Of a stretch of 64,000 bases of DNA, positions 34,375-44,498 are shown piece by piece. The number at the start of each line of letters is the position of its first letter. Position 1 is the first letter of the stretch. Source of the DNA: Pseudomonas helleri (GTDB taxonomy: Bacteria; Pseudomonadota; Gammaproteobacteria; Pseudomonadales; Pseudomonadaceae); NCBI RefSeq assembly GCF_009600315.1, contig NZ_WIWC01000006.1, positions 114,187-178,186 on the forward strand, in the 5' to 3' direction. The translations under genes and the position numbers were made by a program. The notes under the pieces are model-generated. The model did not search any database. It worked only from the letters and a program-made list of their open reading frames with translations, and was not told the DNA's origin.

Positions 34375-36066
34375 ATGTCCCAAGAATTCGATTACATCAT
34401 CATTGGTGCCGGCTCTGCCGGTAACACTCTGGCGGCCCGTCTGACTGAAGACCAAGGCGTCACCGTGCTGCTGCTTGAAGCTGGCGGCCCGGACTACCGT
34501 TTCGACTTCCGCACACAAATGCCAGCGGCGCTGGCATTCCCGTTGCAAGGCCGCCGCTACAACTGGGCCTTTGAGACCGATCCAGAACCGCACATGGACA
34601 ACCGCCGCATGGAATGTGGCCGCGGCAAAGGCCTGGGCGGCTCGTCGCTGATCAACGGCATGTGCTACATCCGTGGTAACGCCATGGACTACGACGGCTG
34701 GGCAAAAAACCCTGGCCTCGAAGACTGGTCGTACCTGGACTGTCTGCCGTATTTCCGCAAAGCGGAAACCCGCGACATCGGCCCCAACGACTACCACGGT
34801 GGCGATGGCCCGGTCAGCGTGACCACGCCTAAACCTGGCAACAATGTGCTGTTCCACGCCATGGTTGAAGCGGGCGTGCAAGCCGGTTATCCGCGTACCG
34901 AAGACTTGAACGGTTATCAACAGGAAGGCTTCGGCCCGATGGACCGTACCGTGACGCCAAACGGCCGTCGCGCCAGCACTGCGCGCGGTTATCTGGATAC
35001 GGCCAAGCAGCGTTCGACACTGACCATCGTCACCCACGCCCTGACCGACAAGATTATCTTCGAAGGCAAGCGTGCGGTCGGCGTGCATTACATGACCGGC
35101 GACAACCACGTGCGCATTGAAGCCAAGGCGCGCAAGGAAGTGCTGCTATGCAGCGGCGCCATCGGTTCGCCCACCGTGCTGCAACGCTCCGGTGTTGGCC
35201 CGGCTGAACTGCTCAACAGCCTCGAAATTCCTGTGGTGCATGACCTGCCGGGCGTGGGTCAGAACTTGCAGGACCACCTTGAGTTGTACCTGCAATACGC
35301 CTGCACTCAGCCGGTGTCGCTGTACCCTTCGCTGCTCTGGTACAACCAGCCTGCGATTGGCGCTGAGTGGCTGTTCCTGGGCAAAGGCATTGGTGCGAGC
35401 AACCAGTTCGAAGCCGGTGGTTTCATCCGTACCCGCGAAGAGTTCGAGTGGCCGAACATTCAGTACCACTTCCTGCCGGTGGCGATTAACTACAACGGCA
35501 GCAACGGTGTGAAAGAGCACGGGTTCCAGGCGCACATGGGTTCCATGCGCTCGCCTAGCCGTGGCCGGGTCAACGTCAAGTCCAAGGACCCGCGTGAGTA
35601 CCCGAGCATTCTGTTCAACTACATGGCCGCCGAGCAGGACTGGCAGGAATTTCGTGACGGCATTCGTCTGACCCGCGAAATCATGCAGCAACCGGCACTG
35701 GACGCTTACCGTGGCCGCGAAATCAGCCCCGGCATCGACAAGCAAACTGATGAAGAGCTCGACACCTTCATTCGCGAGCACGCTGAGACCGCGTTCCACC
35801 CGTCTTGCTCGTGCAAAATGGGCACCGATGAGATGGCTGTCGTGGATGGCGAAGGCCGTGTTCACGGGATGCAGGGTTTGCGTGTGGTGGATGCCTCGAT
35901 CATGCCGCTGATCACCACCGGCAACCTGAACGCGCCGACGATCATGATCGCCGAGAAAATCGCCGACAAGATCCGTGGTCGCCAGCCGCTGGCGCGCAGC
36001 ACCGCCGACTACTACGTGGCAGGCGATGCGCCGGTACGTGGCAAACCGCTGCGTGCTGCGCAGTAA
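34375..36066 (+). CDS. betA: Choline dehydrogenase
   Basis: A 563-residue GMC-family flavoprotein that oxidises choline to betaine aldehyde at the inner membrane. The FAD motif is [16 protein letters not shown] at the N-terminus; GMC signatures are [15 protein letters not shown] and [15 protein letters not shown]; the catalytic His is in [13 protein letters not shown] 34375 is preceded by GAGGG. The open frame upstream runs through the family C repeat and is not coding. Confidence 0.95.
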   Translation: MSQEFDYIIIGAGSAGNTLAARLTEDQGVTVLLLEAGGPDYRFDFRTQMPAALAFPLQGRRYNWAFETDPEPHMDNRRMECGRGKGLGGSSLINGMCYIRGNAMDYDGWAKNPGLEDWSYLDCLPYFRKAETRDIGPNDYHGGDGPVSVTTPKPGNNVLFHAMVEAGVQAGYPRTEDLNGYQQEGFGPMDRTVTPNGRRASTARGYLDTAKQRSTLTIVTHALTDKIIFEGKRAVGVHYMTGDNHVRIEAKARKEVLLCSGAIGSPTVLQRSGVGPAELLNSLEIPVVHDLPGVGQNLQDHLELYLQYACTQPVSLYPSLLWYNQPAIGAEWLFLGKGIGASNQFEAGGFIRTREEFEWPNIQYHFLPVAINYNGSNGVKEHGFQAHMGSMRSPSRGRVNVKSKDPREYPSILFNYMAAEQDWQEFRDGIRLTREIMQQPALDAYRGREISPGIDKQTDEELDTFIREHAETAFHPSCSCKMGTDEMAVVDGEGRVHGMQGLRVVDASIMPLITTGNLNAPTIMIAEKIADKIRGRQPLARSTADYYVAGDAPVRGKPLRAAQ

Positions 36067-36075
36067 GCAGTCTGC

Positions 36076-36221
36076 GTAGCAGTTGACGAGCGGAGCGAGG
36101 CTACGTTCGGCGGTGCAGCCGTCGTAAATTCAGCTGACGCGGTTCGTTTTATGAACCGCGTCCTCTGGTTTCACGGTCGCTTCGCAACCGGACGCAGCCT
36201 CGTTCCTTCGGCAGCTGCTAC
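36076..36221. repeat. BIME-type repeat, family B, diverged
   Basis: Left arm GTAGCAGTTGACGAGCGGAG and right arm ending GGCAGCTGCTAC, with an inner GACGCGGTTC..GAACCGCGTC hairpin. It follows betA. Confidence 0.75.
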
Positions 36222-36358
36222 GAATGCTATGTAACTTTTGAGTTTCATCTTGCCCCGCTTGCTCCCGCTTCAGCGCAGGCCTACTCTAGTGCCTCGTTTC
36301 GCGTAACACCCCCCCGCCCCACCCGACATGCCAGCCTTGCCTGGCCAAGAGGTTTTCT

Positions 36359-37054
36359 ATGTTTGATGTTGTCTCATCCAGCAAATGGCCGACCGGCTTT
36401 CTGATTAATCCAAACGCAGAACCTCTCGATCCAAAATGGCTCACCGAATTCAGCAAAATCCCTGCCGCCGCCGTCAGTGACTGTCTGGGCCGCAACGTAG
36501 GCGGTCTGGGCCTCAAGCCTTTCCACGGCACCCGCCCGATGCTGGGCAGCGCGCTGACCGTACGGGTTCGCCCCGGCGACAACCTGATGATTCTTAAAGC
36601 CATGCAAATGGCCCGCCCCGGCGATGTGCTGGTGATTGACGGCAGTGCTGACCTGACCCGCGCCGTATTCGGCGGCATCATGCGCGCTATGGCGCTCAAG
36701 GCCGGCATTGTTGGTGTGGTCATCAACGGTGCCCTGCGCGACCTCGACGAGTGGCAAACCGGTGAACTGCCGGCCTACGCCATTGGCGGCGTACACCGTG
36801 GCCCGAGTACCGATGGTGGCGGCGAAATCAACGTGCCCATTTCGTGTGCAGGGATGTTGGTGATGCCCGGTGACTTGATGATTGGCGACGGTGATGGCGT
36901 GGTCGCAGCGTCGCGCAGTGAACTGCCGGAATTGCTCAAGCGCTGCCACGATTTGCTGGCCCGCGAGCAAGCGACGCTCAAAGCCATTGAAGCCGGTACG
37001 CTGGACCCTGACCGTTTTGACGCGATTTTGCGCGCCAAGGGTTGCCCGGTTTAA
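36359..37054 (+). CDS. RraA-like protein (HMG/CHA aldolase superfamily)
   Basis: A 231-residue protein of the RraA/4-carboxy-4-hydroxy-2-oxoadipate aldolase family. The active-site signature G-x-R-D is in VINGALRDLDEW, with GGIMRAMALKAG ahead of it. In this family the fold is either an aldolase of gamma-substituted oxo-acids or an RNase E inhibitor; the Arg-Asp pair favours an aldolase-type role. AGAGG precedes the ATG. Its neighbours (TldD/TldE, MFS) do not reveal the substrate. Confidence 0.75.
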   Translation: MFDVVSSSKWPTGFLINPNAEPLDPKWLTEFSKIPAAAVSDCLGRNVGGLGLKPFHGTRPMLGSALTVRVRPGDNLMILKAMQMARPGDVLVIDGSADLTRAVFGGIMRAMALKAGIVGVVINGALRDLDEWQTGELPAYAIGGVHRGPSTDGGGEINVPISCAGMLVMPGDLMIGDGDGVVAASRSELPELLKRCHDLLAREQATLKAIEAGTLDPDRFDAILRAKGCPV

Positions 37055-37060
37055 CTGCAA

Positions 37061-37157
37061 GCCCCTCACCCCAACCCTCTCCCGGAGGGAGAGGGAGCTG
37101 ACCGGCTTCGGCTTTTAGTCCCCTCTCCCTCCGGGAGAGGCGTGGTGAGGGGCTTTT
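37061..37157. repeat. Family A inverted pair ahead of tldD
   Basis: Two inverted copies 20 bases apart, ending just before the AGGAGG ribosome site of the next gene. Confidence 0.8.
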
Positions 37158-37180
37158 CGTTCTTATCAGGAGGTCTGTGC

Positions 37181-38623
37181 ATGTTCGACTTTTACCCTCA
37201 GCTCAAACAGCGCTTTGACGCACTGCGCACCTGGGCCGAGTTTTTCTCCCTTCGCTACGTCAGCGAAGCCGGGCAATACCTGTCAGTGCGCAAGAACGTC
37301 GCAGAACCTCCCGCCTTCAAGCACGATCAAGGCGCCATGCTGACGGTTCGCCTGCGCGGCATTGAAGCCTACGCCGCCACCAATGACCTGTCGCAAACCG
37401 GTCTGCAAGCCGCACTGGATCGCGCCGAAGCGCAGGCACAATTGATTGCCGCCCATGCCCTACTCAATTTGAGTCAGGAGCCGGTGTCCCATGAGCGCGC
37501 CGACTATTTCTCACCCGATCTCGATCAAGCTTTCCCGTCGCTCAACCACTGTTTTGAGTTGCTCGCCGCAGAATCCGCCGGTGTGCCCAAGGATGAACGA
37601 CTGGTGAGCTGGGTTGTGTCGCTGGGCCTCAACACTGTCGAGCAGATCTACCTCAACAGCGCGGGCGCCGAGTTGCGTCAGGTGCAGCGCTTCGTTTACC
37701 CCGGCATGACGGTCACCGCCTACGACGGGCAAGACAGCCAAACCCGCAGCTTGGGTCGCGACAACTTCGGCCAACAAGGCGGCGTGGATGTGATCAGTCG
37801 CTGCGGCTTGATCGGCGCGGCGCCGACCGTCGCCGATCAAGCCCTGCAATTGCTGATGGCGCCCAATACGCCAGCAGGCAAACGCGACCTGCTGCTGATG
37901 CCCGACCAGATGATTCTGCAAATCCACGAATCCATCGGCCACCCGCTGGAACTGGACCGCATCCTCGGCGACGAGCGTAATTACGCGGGCACCAGCTTTG
38001 TCAAAACCAGCGACTTTGGCAGCCTGCAGTACGGCTCCGACCTGCTGAACGTGACCTTCGACCCCGACATCCCGGAACAACTCGGCAGTTATAGCCATGA
38101 CGACGACGGCACCCCGGCGCACAAACAGTTCCTGATTCGCCAAGGGGTATTGTTGCGACCGCTGGGCAGCGCACTGTCGCAGTTCCGCTCTGGCCTCGAA
38201 GGGGTGGCCAACAGCCGCGCCAGCAGTTGGAATCGGCCGCCAATCGACCGCATGGCCAACCTCAATATCGAGCCGGGCGATCAGTCGATGGCGCAGATGA
38301 TTGGCGGTATCGAAAACGGTATTTTGATGGCCACCAACCGTTCCTGGTCGATTGACGATGCGCGCAACAAATTCCAGTTCGGCTGCGAATGGGGCCAACT
38401 GATCGAAAACGGCGAGCTGAAAGGCGTGGTGAAAAACCCCAATTACCGGGGCATTTCCGAACAGTTCTGGCGCAACCTCAGCGCCGTGGGCGACGCCAGC
38501 ACCTTCAAGGTGCTCGGAACGCCCAATTGCGGCAAGGGTGAACCCAATCAGGTGATCCGCGTGGGGCATGCGTCCCCGGCCTGTGTGTTCAGTCAAATTG
38601 ATGTGTTTGGAGGCGATGCCTGA
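37181..38623 (+). CDS. TldD-type metallopeptidase subunit
   Basis: A 480-residue TldD/PmbA-family protein. The zinc motif HESIGH places His249, Glu250 and His254; a late Cys in ASPACVFSQID fits the third ligand. TldD pairs with TldE to cleave unfolded peptides, including leaders of ribosomally made peptides. The start at 37181 has a strong AGGAGG site; the open frame upstream lies in a repeat. It overlaps the TldE gene by one base (TGATG). It is probably a paralogue of the housekeeping pair, judging from its isolated position. Confidence 0.82.
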   Translation: MFDFYPQLKQRFDALRTWAEFFSLRYVSEAGQYLSVRKNVAEPPAFKHDQGAMLTVRLRGIEAYAATNDLSQTGLQAALDRAEAQAQLIAAHALLNLSQEPVSHERADYFSPDLDQAFPSLNHCFELLAAESAGVPKDERLVSWVVSLGLNTVEQIYLNSAGAELRQVQRFVYPGMTVTAYDGQDSQTRSLGRDNFGQQGGVDVISRCGLIGAAPTVADQALQLLMAPNTPAGKRDLLLMPDQMILQIHESIGHPLELDRILGDERNYAGTSFVKTSDFGSLQYGSDLLNVTFDPDIPEQLGSYSHDDDGTPAHKQFLIRQGVLLRPLGSALSQFRSGLEGVANSRASSWNRPPIDRMANLNIEPGDQSMAQMIGGIENGILMATNRSWSIDDARNKFQFGCEWGQLIENGELKGVVKNPNYRGISEQFWRNLSAVGDASTFKVLGTPNCGKGEPNQVIRVGHASPACVFSQIDVFGGDA

Positions 38624-39960
38624 TGAATCCACTACTGAGTCAGGCCGAGCAGTTCGACGCGCTGGTGCAGTGGCTACGCGCTGCGATCAAGGCCCCGGAG
38701 CAGTTCACTCTGGGCTACGACGCCGAGTCGTCGGAATTTATCCGTTTCAACAAGGGCAAGGTGCGTCAGGCCGGTCAGGTGCAGCAAGCCAGTTTGAGCC
38801 TCAAGCTGATCAACGAAGGTCGTCATGCTGACGTGACCCTTACCTTGGGCGGCAACCCGGCGGTCGATCAATTGCGACTGGCTCAGGCGCTTGCACAGCT
38901 GCGCGAAACCTTGCCGTTGTTGCCCACCGACCCGTATCTGCTGCTCAACTCCGAACCTTGGCACAGCCACAAGGTGCAGGCTCAGCCGCTGCCCGATACC
39001 GCTGCCGTGCTGGAGGACATTCGTCGCGCCGCTGACGGCGTCGATCTGGTCGGATTCTATGCCAGCGGGCCCATTTGTTATGGCTACGCCAGTTCCGAAG
39101 GCGCATTCGGCTGGCATCAGGCCAACAGTTTCAACTTCGACTGGAGCCTGTTCCATAGCAATGGTCAGGCGGTCAAAGCCAGCTACGCCGGAGCTGAATG
39201 GAACAGCCTGCGCTTCACCCAACGCATGCAACTGGCCCGCGAGCAGTTGTCGTTTCTGGATCGTCCGGTGCAGGCCTTGGCACCCGGCGAGTACCGCGCC
39301 TATCTGGCTCCGGCAGCACTGGAAGAAGTAATGAGCATGCTGTGCTGGGGCGGTTTCTCGGCCCAAGCGCTGGCCAGCAAATCCAGCCCGTTGCAAAAAC
39401 TCTATGCCGGGGACGCTGAGTTGAGCCCGCTGGTGTCTTTCGATGAACAGGTCAGCCAGTCGCTCAGCCCGGCCTTTTCCGGTGAAGGCTACCCGCGTCA
39501 GGATTTGTCCCTGGTCAAACACGGCAAGGCCAATCAGCAATTAGTCGGCTCGCGCAGTGCTGCCGAGTATGGCCTTGAGGTCAACGGTGCTCCGGAGGGC
39601 GAAGCGCCGAGCGCACTGGCGATGGGTGCAGGCACGCTCGAACAGGCCGACATTCTCAAGCAACTGGGCACCGGGCTGTACATCAGCAACCTGTGGTACT
39701 TGAACTACTCTGACCAGCCCGCGGCACGCCTGACCGGCATGACCCGCTTTGCCACATTTTGGGTGGAGAACGGCGAGATCAAGGCCCCGGTCAATACCAT
39801 GCGCTTTGATGACAGCGTCTATAGTCTGCTGGGGTCGCAACTCGAAGCCCTGACCGCCGAGCGCGAGTTACTGCTGTCGGCCAGCACCTATGACCAGCGT
39901 CAGACCGCCTCCAACCTGCTGCCGGGGGCACTGGTCAACAAGCTGACCTTGACGTTGTGA
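38623..39960 (+). CDS. TldE/PmbA-type partner subunit
   Basis: A 445-residue TldD/PmbA-family protein without the HExxxH motif, as expected for the non-catalytic TldE partner. The C-terminal region (GLYISNLWYLNYSDQPAARLTGMTRFATFWVENGEI) is the most conserved. Translation is coupled to the TldD subunit through TGATG. Natural substrates are not apparent: I found no obvious precursor peptide gene nearby. Confidence 0.82.
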   Translation: MNPLLSQAEQFDALVQWLRAAIKAPEQFTLGYDAESSEFIRFNKGKVRQAGQVQQASLSLKLINEGRHADVTLTLGGNPAVDQLRLAQALAQLRETLPLLPTDPYLLLNSEPWHSHKVQAQPLPDTAAVLEDIRRAADGVDLVGFYASGPICYGYASSEGAFGWHQANSFNFDWSLFHSNGQAVKASYAGAEWNSLRFTQRMQLAREQLSFLDRPVQALAPGEYRAYLAPAALEEVMSMLCWGGFSAQALASKSSPLQKLYAGDAELSPLVSFDEQVSQSLSPAFSGEGYPRQDLSLVKHGKANQQLVGSRSAAEYGLEVNGAPEGEAPSALAMGAGTLEQADILKQLGTGLYISNLWYLNYSDQPAARLTGMTRFATFWVENGEIKAPVNTMRFDDSVYSLLGSQLEALTAERELLLSASTYDQRQTASNLLPGALVNKLTLTL

Positions 39961-39967
39961 CGTTCTC

Positions 39968-40096
39968 GTAGCAGCTGCCGAAGGCTGCGTCCGGCGACGC
40001 AGTCGTCGTAAATCGGTTGCACCGTCATCCTGTAAAACCACGTTCACAGCTTTGACGATTGCTGCGCAACCGGACGCAGCCTTAGGCAGCTGCTAC
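39968..40096. repeat. BIME-type repeat, family B
   Basis: Arms GTAGCAGCTGCCGAAGGCTG and mirror ending GGCAGCTGCTAC. It lies between the TldE gene and the MFS exporter, so the two may be transcribed separately. Confidence 0.85.
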
Positions 40097-40148
40097 GAGA
40101 ATCCGGTAAATCCAATAACTCCGGTAAGCCCAATAACAAAGAGGTCCT

Positions 40149-41579
40149 ATGCCCGCACGTCCGGTTCTCAGTCCTGAAACCCTTCGCTGGTTGCCGTGGG
40201 TGGTCGCCATCGCGTTTTTCATGCAGTCGCTCGACGGCACCATCCTCAATACGGCCTTGCCCGACATGGCCCGCGATCTCGATGAAAACCCGCTGCGCAT
40301 GCAGGGCGTCATCGTCGCTTACATGCTCACGGTGGCCTTGCTGATCCCGGCCTCCGGCTGGATCGCCGATCGCTTTGGCACCAAAAAAATCTTTTTCAGC
40401 GCCATTTTGCTGTTCAGCCTCGGCTCATTGCTGTGCGCCCTATCCGGCACCCTCGATCAACTGATCGGTGCGCGGGTGATTCAAGGGCTGGGCGGCGCCC
40501 TGATGCTGCCGGTCGGGCGGCTGGTGGTGCTCAAAGCGTACCCGCGCTCGGAGCTGGTGCGCATCATGGGTTTTATCACCATCCCCGGCCTGCTCGGCCC
40601 GCTGATCGGGCCGACGATGGGCGGCTGGATGGTGCAGTACCTGAGCTGGCACTGGATTTTCTTGATCAACCTGCCGGTGGGCGCGTTCGGGTGCTGGGCG
40701 GTGTGGCACTTTATTCCTGACCTGCGCGGTAACGAGCGTACCCGTTTCGATGCGCTGGGCTTTGTGCTGTTCGGCGCGGCAATGGTGTTTATCACCATAG
40801 CCATGGAAGGCTTGGGCGAGCTGCATTTGCCGCACCTGCGGGTGATGCTGCTGTTGTTCGCAGGGATGGCTTGCCTGGCGGCGTACTGGTTGCGCGCAGG
40901 CAATATCAGTAACCCGCTGTTCTCCCCCGTGCTGTTTAAAACCAAAACCTTTGCCGTGGGCATTCTGGGCAATCTGTTCGCCCGTCTCGGCAGCGGTGCC
41001 TTGCCGTTTCTGGTGCCGCTGTTGTTGCAAGTGGCGCTGGGCTATTCACCGTCCCAGGCCGGCATGAGCATGTTGCCGCTGGCCGGTGCGGCGATGCTGG
41101 CCAAGTGGGTGGCGCGCCCGCTGATTGAGCGGGCGGGCTATCGCACCGTGCTCACGGTCAATACCTTTGCGCTGGGGATCATGCTGGCCAGTATGGGGCT
41201 GGTCACTGAGCACACGCCGTACCCATTGCTGCTGGGGATGCTGGCCGTGCTGGGCGCGATCAATTCCTTGCAGTTCACGGCGATGAACACCGTGACCCTG
41301 ATCGACCTCGATGACGCCAGCGCCAGCAGTGGCAACAGTTTGCTGTCGGTGGTGGCGCAGTTATCGCTGAGCCTGGGGGTGGCCTGTGCCGGTGCCTTGC
41401 TGGGCGGGTTTACCGGCGACGGTGGCGGGGATGGCGTGGACACGGTGCTCGGGGCGTTTCAGCTGACCTTTCTGACCGTAGGGATCATGGCCATGCTGGC
41501 GGCGGCGATTTTCCTGCAACTGTCACCGCAGGACGGGCGTAAACCCAAGGCCCATTCGGAGCACGAGCTGGAACATTAA
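40149..41579 (+). CDS. MFS exporter of the DHA2 family, MdtD-like
   Basis: A 476-residue transporter with about 14 membrane segments. Motif C-like and motif A regions are visible (WIADRFGTKK, residues 74-83; GFITIPGLLGPLIGPTMGGW). The opening AIAFFMQSLDGTILNTALPDMA is typical of DHA2 drug exporters, and overall it resembles MdtD. GAGG lies five bases before the ATG. The substrate is unknown. Confidence 0.8.
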   Translation: MPARPVLSPETLRWLPWVVAIAFFMQSLDGTILNTALPDMARDLDENPLRMQGVIVAYMLTVALLIPASGWIADRFGTKKIFFSAILLFSLGSLLCALSGTLDQLIGARVIQGLGGALMLPVGRLVVLKAYPRSELVRIMGFITIPGLLGPLIGPTMGGWMVQYLSWHWIFLINLPVGAFGCWAVWHFIPDLRGNERTRFDALGFVLFGAAMVFITIAMEGLGELHLPHLRVMLLLFAGMACLAAYWLRAGNISNPLFSPVLFKTKTFAVGILGNLFARLGSGALPFLVPLLLQVALGYSPSQAGMSMLPLAGAAMLAKWVARPLIERAGYRTVLTVNTFALGIMLASMGLVTEHTPYPLLLGMLAVLGAINSLQFTAMNTVTLIDLDDASASSGNSLLSVVAQLSLSLGVACAGALLGGFTGDGGGDGVDTVLGAFQLTFLTVGIMAMLAAAIFLQLSPQDGRKPKAHSEHELEH

Positions 41580-41681
41580 GGGCTTTTTTGAAGCGATCTG
41601 GATGACATCTCGTCCAGAATCTTCTGGCGAGGGGCATGGGACTGGTACACTGCGCGACATTTTGTTTTGCAGGCCAGTCTC

Positions 41682-43067
41682 GTGACCACCATTGCCACCG
41701 CTTTTAACACTCTCCCTCTGTCCGCCGCCATGCTGGCTAACCTCGACTCCCTCGGTTATGCCCAGATGACGCCGATTCAGGCGCAGAGCTTGCCGGTGAT
41801 CCTCAAAGGCATGGATCTGATCGCTCAAGCCAAGACCGGTAGCGGCAAGACTGCCGCCTTCGGCATCGGCCTGCTGAACCCGATCAACCCGCGTTTCTTC
41901 GGTTGCCAGGCGCTGGTTATCTGCCCGACGCGCGAACTGGCCGACCAGGTTGCCAAAGAAATTCGCCGTCTGGCCCGTGCCGAAGACAACATCAAAGTGC
42001 TGACCCTGTGTGGCGGCGTGTCGTTCGGCCCGCAAATCGGCTCGCTGGAACACGGCGCGCACATCATTGTCGGCACGCCGGGTCGTATCCAGCAGCACTT
42101 GCGCAAAGGCTCGCTGGTACTGGACGGTTTGAACACGCTGGTGCTCGACGAAGCTGACCGCATGCTCGACATGGGTTTCTACGACGCCATCGAAGACATC
42201 ATCCGTCAAACCCCGGAGCGTCGTCAGACGCTGCTGTTCTCGGCCACTTACCCGGTCGGCATCAAACAGCTGTCGTCGAAGTTCATGCGCAACCCGCAGC
42301 AAGTCAAAGCGGAAGCGATGCACACCGACAGCCAGATTGAACAGCGCTTCTACGAAATCTCCCCGGAAGAACGCATGGACGCCGTGACCAAAGTGCTCGC
42401 GCATTTCCGTCCGCAATCGTGCGTGGCTTTCTGCTTCACCAAGCAGCAGGTTCAAGAAACCGTCGACCACCTGACCTCCAAAGGTATTTCGGCGGTTGGC
42501 CTGCACGGCGATCTGGAACAACGCGACCGCGATCAGGTGCTGGCCATGTTTGCCAACCGCTCGACTTCGGTGCTGGTTGCCACTGACGTAGCCGCCCGTG
42601 GTCTGGACATCGACGCACTGGACATGGTGATCAACGTTGAGTTGGCGCGTGATTCGGAAATCCACATTCACCGTGTTGGCCGTACCGGCCGTGCCGGTGA
42701 AAAAGGCATCGCTATCAGCCTGGTCGCGCCGTCCGAAGCCCATCGCGCCCAAGCCATTGAGCAGCTGCAAAAAGCGCCGCTGAACTGGGAAACCCTGGAC
42801 ACCCTGAAATCTCAGGGCGGCGCACCGCTGCTGCCGTCCATGAGCACGCTGGTGATTGGCGCTGGTCGTAAAGACAAAGTGCGTCCGGGCGACATTCTCG
42901 GCGCACTGACCGGCGACGCCGGTATCCCCGGCGCTCAGGTCGGTAAAATTGCGATCTTCGATTTCCAGGCCTATGTCGCCGTTGACCGTACCATTGCCAA
43001 GCAAGCCGCCCAGCGTCTGAGCGAAGGCAAAATCAAAGGCCGCGTGTTGCGGGTTCGGGTTTTGTAA
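41682..43067 (+). CDS. dbpA: DEAD-box ATP-dependent RNA helicase DbpA
   Basis: A 461-residue helicase that acts on 23S rRNA during 50S ribosome assembly. Motifs in order: Q motif (PIQAQSLP), AKTGSGKT, PTRELADQ, GTPGR, DEAD, SAT, ARGLDID and HRVGRTGRAG. The C-terminal 75 residues form the RNA-hairpin-binding domain (STLVIGAGRKDKVRPGDILGALTG). The start is uncertain: GTG 41682 fits the family length; a TTG five codons earlier is also open. Neither has a strong ribosome site. Confidence 0.92.
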   Translation: MTTIATAFNTLPLSAAMLANLDSLGYAQMTPIQAQSLPVILKGMDLIAQAKTGSGKTAAFGIGLLNPINPRFFGCQALVICPTRELADQVAKEIRRLARAEDNIKVLTLCGGVSFGPQIGSLEHGAHIIVGTPGRIQQHLRKGSLVLDGLNTLVLDEADRMLDMGFYDAIEDIIRQTPERRQTLLFSATYPVGIKQLSSKFMRNPQQVKAEAMHTDSQIEQRFYEISPEERMDAVTKVLAHFRPQSCVAFCFTKQQVQETVDHLTSKGISAVGLHGDLEQRDRDQVLAMFANRSTSVLVATDVAARGLDIDALDMVINVELARDSEIHIHRVGRTGRAGEKGIAISLVAPSEAHRAQAIEQLQKAPLNWETLDTLKSQGGAPLLPSMSTLVIGAGRKDKVRPGDILGALTGDAGIPGAQVGKIAIFDFQAYVAVDRTIAKQAAQRLSEGKIKGRVLRVRVL

Positions 43068-43080
43068 AACGCTTTAAACG

Positions 43081-43195
43081 CCCCCTCACCCCAACCCTCT
43101 TCCTGAGGGAGAGGGGGCAGATGTACACAGCATTTGAAATCACCTCTACCAAGCTCCCTCTCCCTATGGGAAAGGGCTCGGGTGAGGGCCGCTTT
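43081..43195. repeat. Family A inverted pair after dbpA
   Basis: Left copy CCCTCACCCCAACCCTC and a diverged right copy ending GGGTGAGGG, 17 bases before the start of the next gene. Confidence 0.75.
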
Positions 43196-43211
43196 TACCG
43201 AGGACACCGCT

Positions 43212-44390
43212 TTGCGTACCACCGACGTTGTGATTATTGGCGCAGGCGCCGCAGGTTTGATGTGCGCGCTGACCGCCGCTGCGCGTGGGCGCTCGGTAAT
43301 GCTGATCGACCACGCCAACAAGGCCGGAAAAAAAATCCTGATGTCGGGCGGCGGTCGCTGCAACTTCACCAACATGTACACCGAACCCTCCAATTTCCTG
43401 TCGCAGAACCCGCACTTCTGCAAGTCGGCGCTGGCCCGCTATACGCAGTGGGACTTTATCGAGATGGTCTCCAAGCATGGCGTGCCGTATCACGAGAAGA
43501 AACTGGGCCAGCTGTTCTGCGATAACAAATCCAGTGACATCCTTGAAATGCTCCTCGATGAGTGCAAACAGGCGGGCGTCAGCCTGCACCTGGACACCTC
43601 GGTGGAGCAGATCGAAAAAACCGAAACAGGCTATAGCCTCAAGACCACGCTGGATCAGTTGAATTGTCAGTCACTGGTGATCGCCACCGGCGGGTTGTCG
43701 ATTCCGACCTTGGGCGCGACCGGGTTCGGTTATCAAGTGGCCCGCCAGTTTGGCCACACCGTGCTGCCGACCCGCGCAGGGCTGGTGCCGTTCACCATCA
43801 CCGACCAGCTCAAAGAGATCTGCACCGAGCTGTCGGGCACTTCGGTGGACTGTCTGGTGAGCTGCAACGATCAGAGCTTCCGCGAAAACATCCTGTTCAC
43901 CCACCGTGGATTGAGCGGCCCGGCGATTTTGCAAATTTCGTCGTTCTGGAACCCCGGCGATACGGTTGAGATCAACCTGCTGCCCGACCTTGACGCACTG
44001 GAGTGGTTGCACACGCAACAGGCTGAGCGCCCGAACAGCGAGCTAAAAACCCTGCTCGGCGAAATCTTCACCAAGAAGATGGCTAACTTGCTGGCTGAGC
44101 ATTGGTTTGTGTCCAAACCCATGAAGCAGTACACGCCTACTGAATTGGCCGAGATCGCCGACAAACTGGCGTGCTGGAAAGTCGTCCCCGCAGGAACCGA
44201 AGGCTACCGCACGGCCGAAGTGACGCTGGGCGGGGTCGATACCCGCGAGGTGTCATCCAAGACCATGGAGTCGCTGAAAAGCCCCGGTTTGTATTTTGTC
44301 GGCGAAGTGCTGGATGTGAGCGGGCATTTGGGCGGGTTCAACTTCCAGTGGGCGTGGGCATCGGGTTACGCAGCCGCGCAGTTTGTGTAG
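43212..44390 (+). CDS. YhiN/HI0933-type flavoprotein
   Basis: A 392-residue FAD-dependent oxidoreductase of the HI0933 family. FAD motif VVIIGAGAAGLMCALTAAARG at the N-terminus, then KKILMSGGGRCNFTN, and the C-terminal GEVLDVSGHLGGFNFQWAWASG. Biochemical role undefined. The start is taken as TTG 43212, eight bases after GAGGA; longer in-frame starts lie inside the repeat and the first internal ATG would break the FAD motif. Confidence 0.82.
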   Translation: MRTTDVVIIGAGAAGLMCALTAAARGRSVMLIDHANKAGKKILMSGGGRCNFTNMYTEPSNFLSQNPHFCKSALARYTQWDFIEMVSKHGVPYHEKKLGQLFCDNKSSDILEMLLDECKQAGVSLHLDTSVEQIEKTETGYSLKTTLDQLNCQSLVIATGGLSIPTLGATGFGYQVARQFGHTVLPTRAGLVPFTITDQLKEICTELSGTSVDCLVSCNDQSFRENILFTHRGLSGPAILQISSFWNPGDTVEINLLPDLDALEWLHTQQAERPNSELKTLLGEIFTKKMANLLAEHWFVSKPMKQYTPTELAEIADKLACWKVVPAGTEGYRTAEVTLGGVDTREVSSKTMESLKSPGLYFVGEVLDVSGHLGGFNFQWAWASGYAAAQFV

Positions 44391-44498
44391 CACCCTGTAA
44401 CCGCCAAAAATATTTTGCGTTAGATGTGAACAGTGTCATTGCACTGTCGTCATATCTGGCTCAATTTAGCGAATCGACTCGCAAGGCACCGCCACTTC

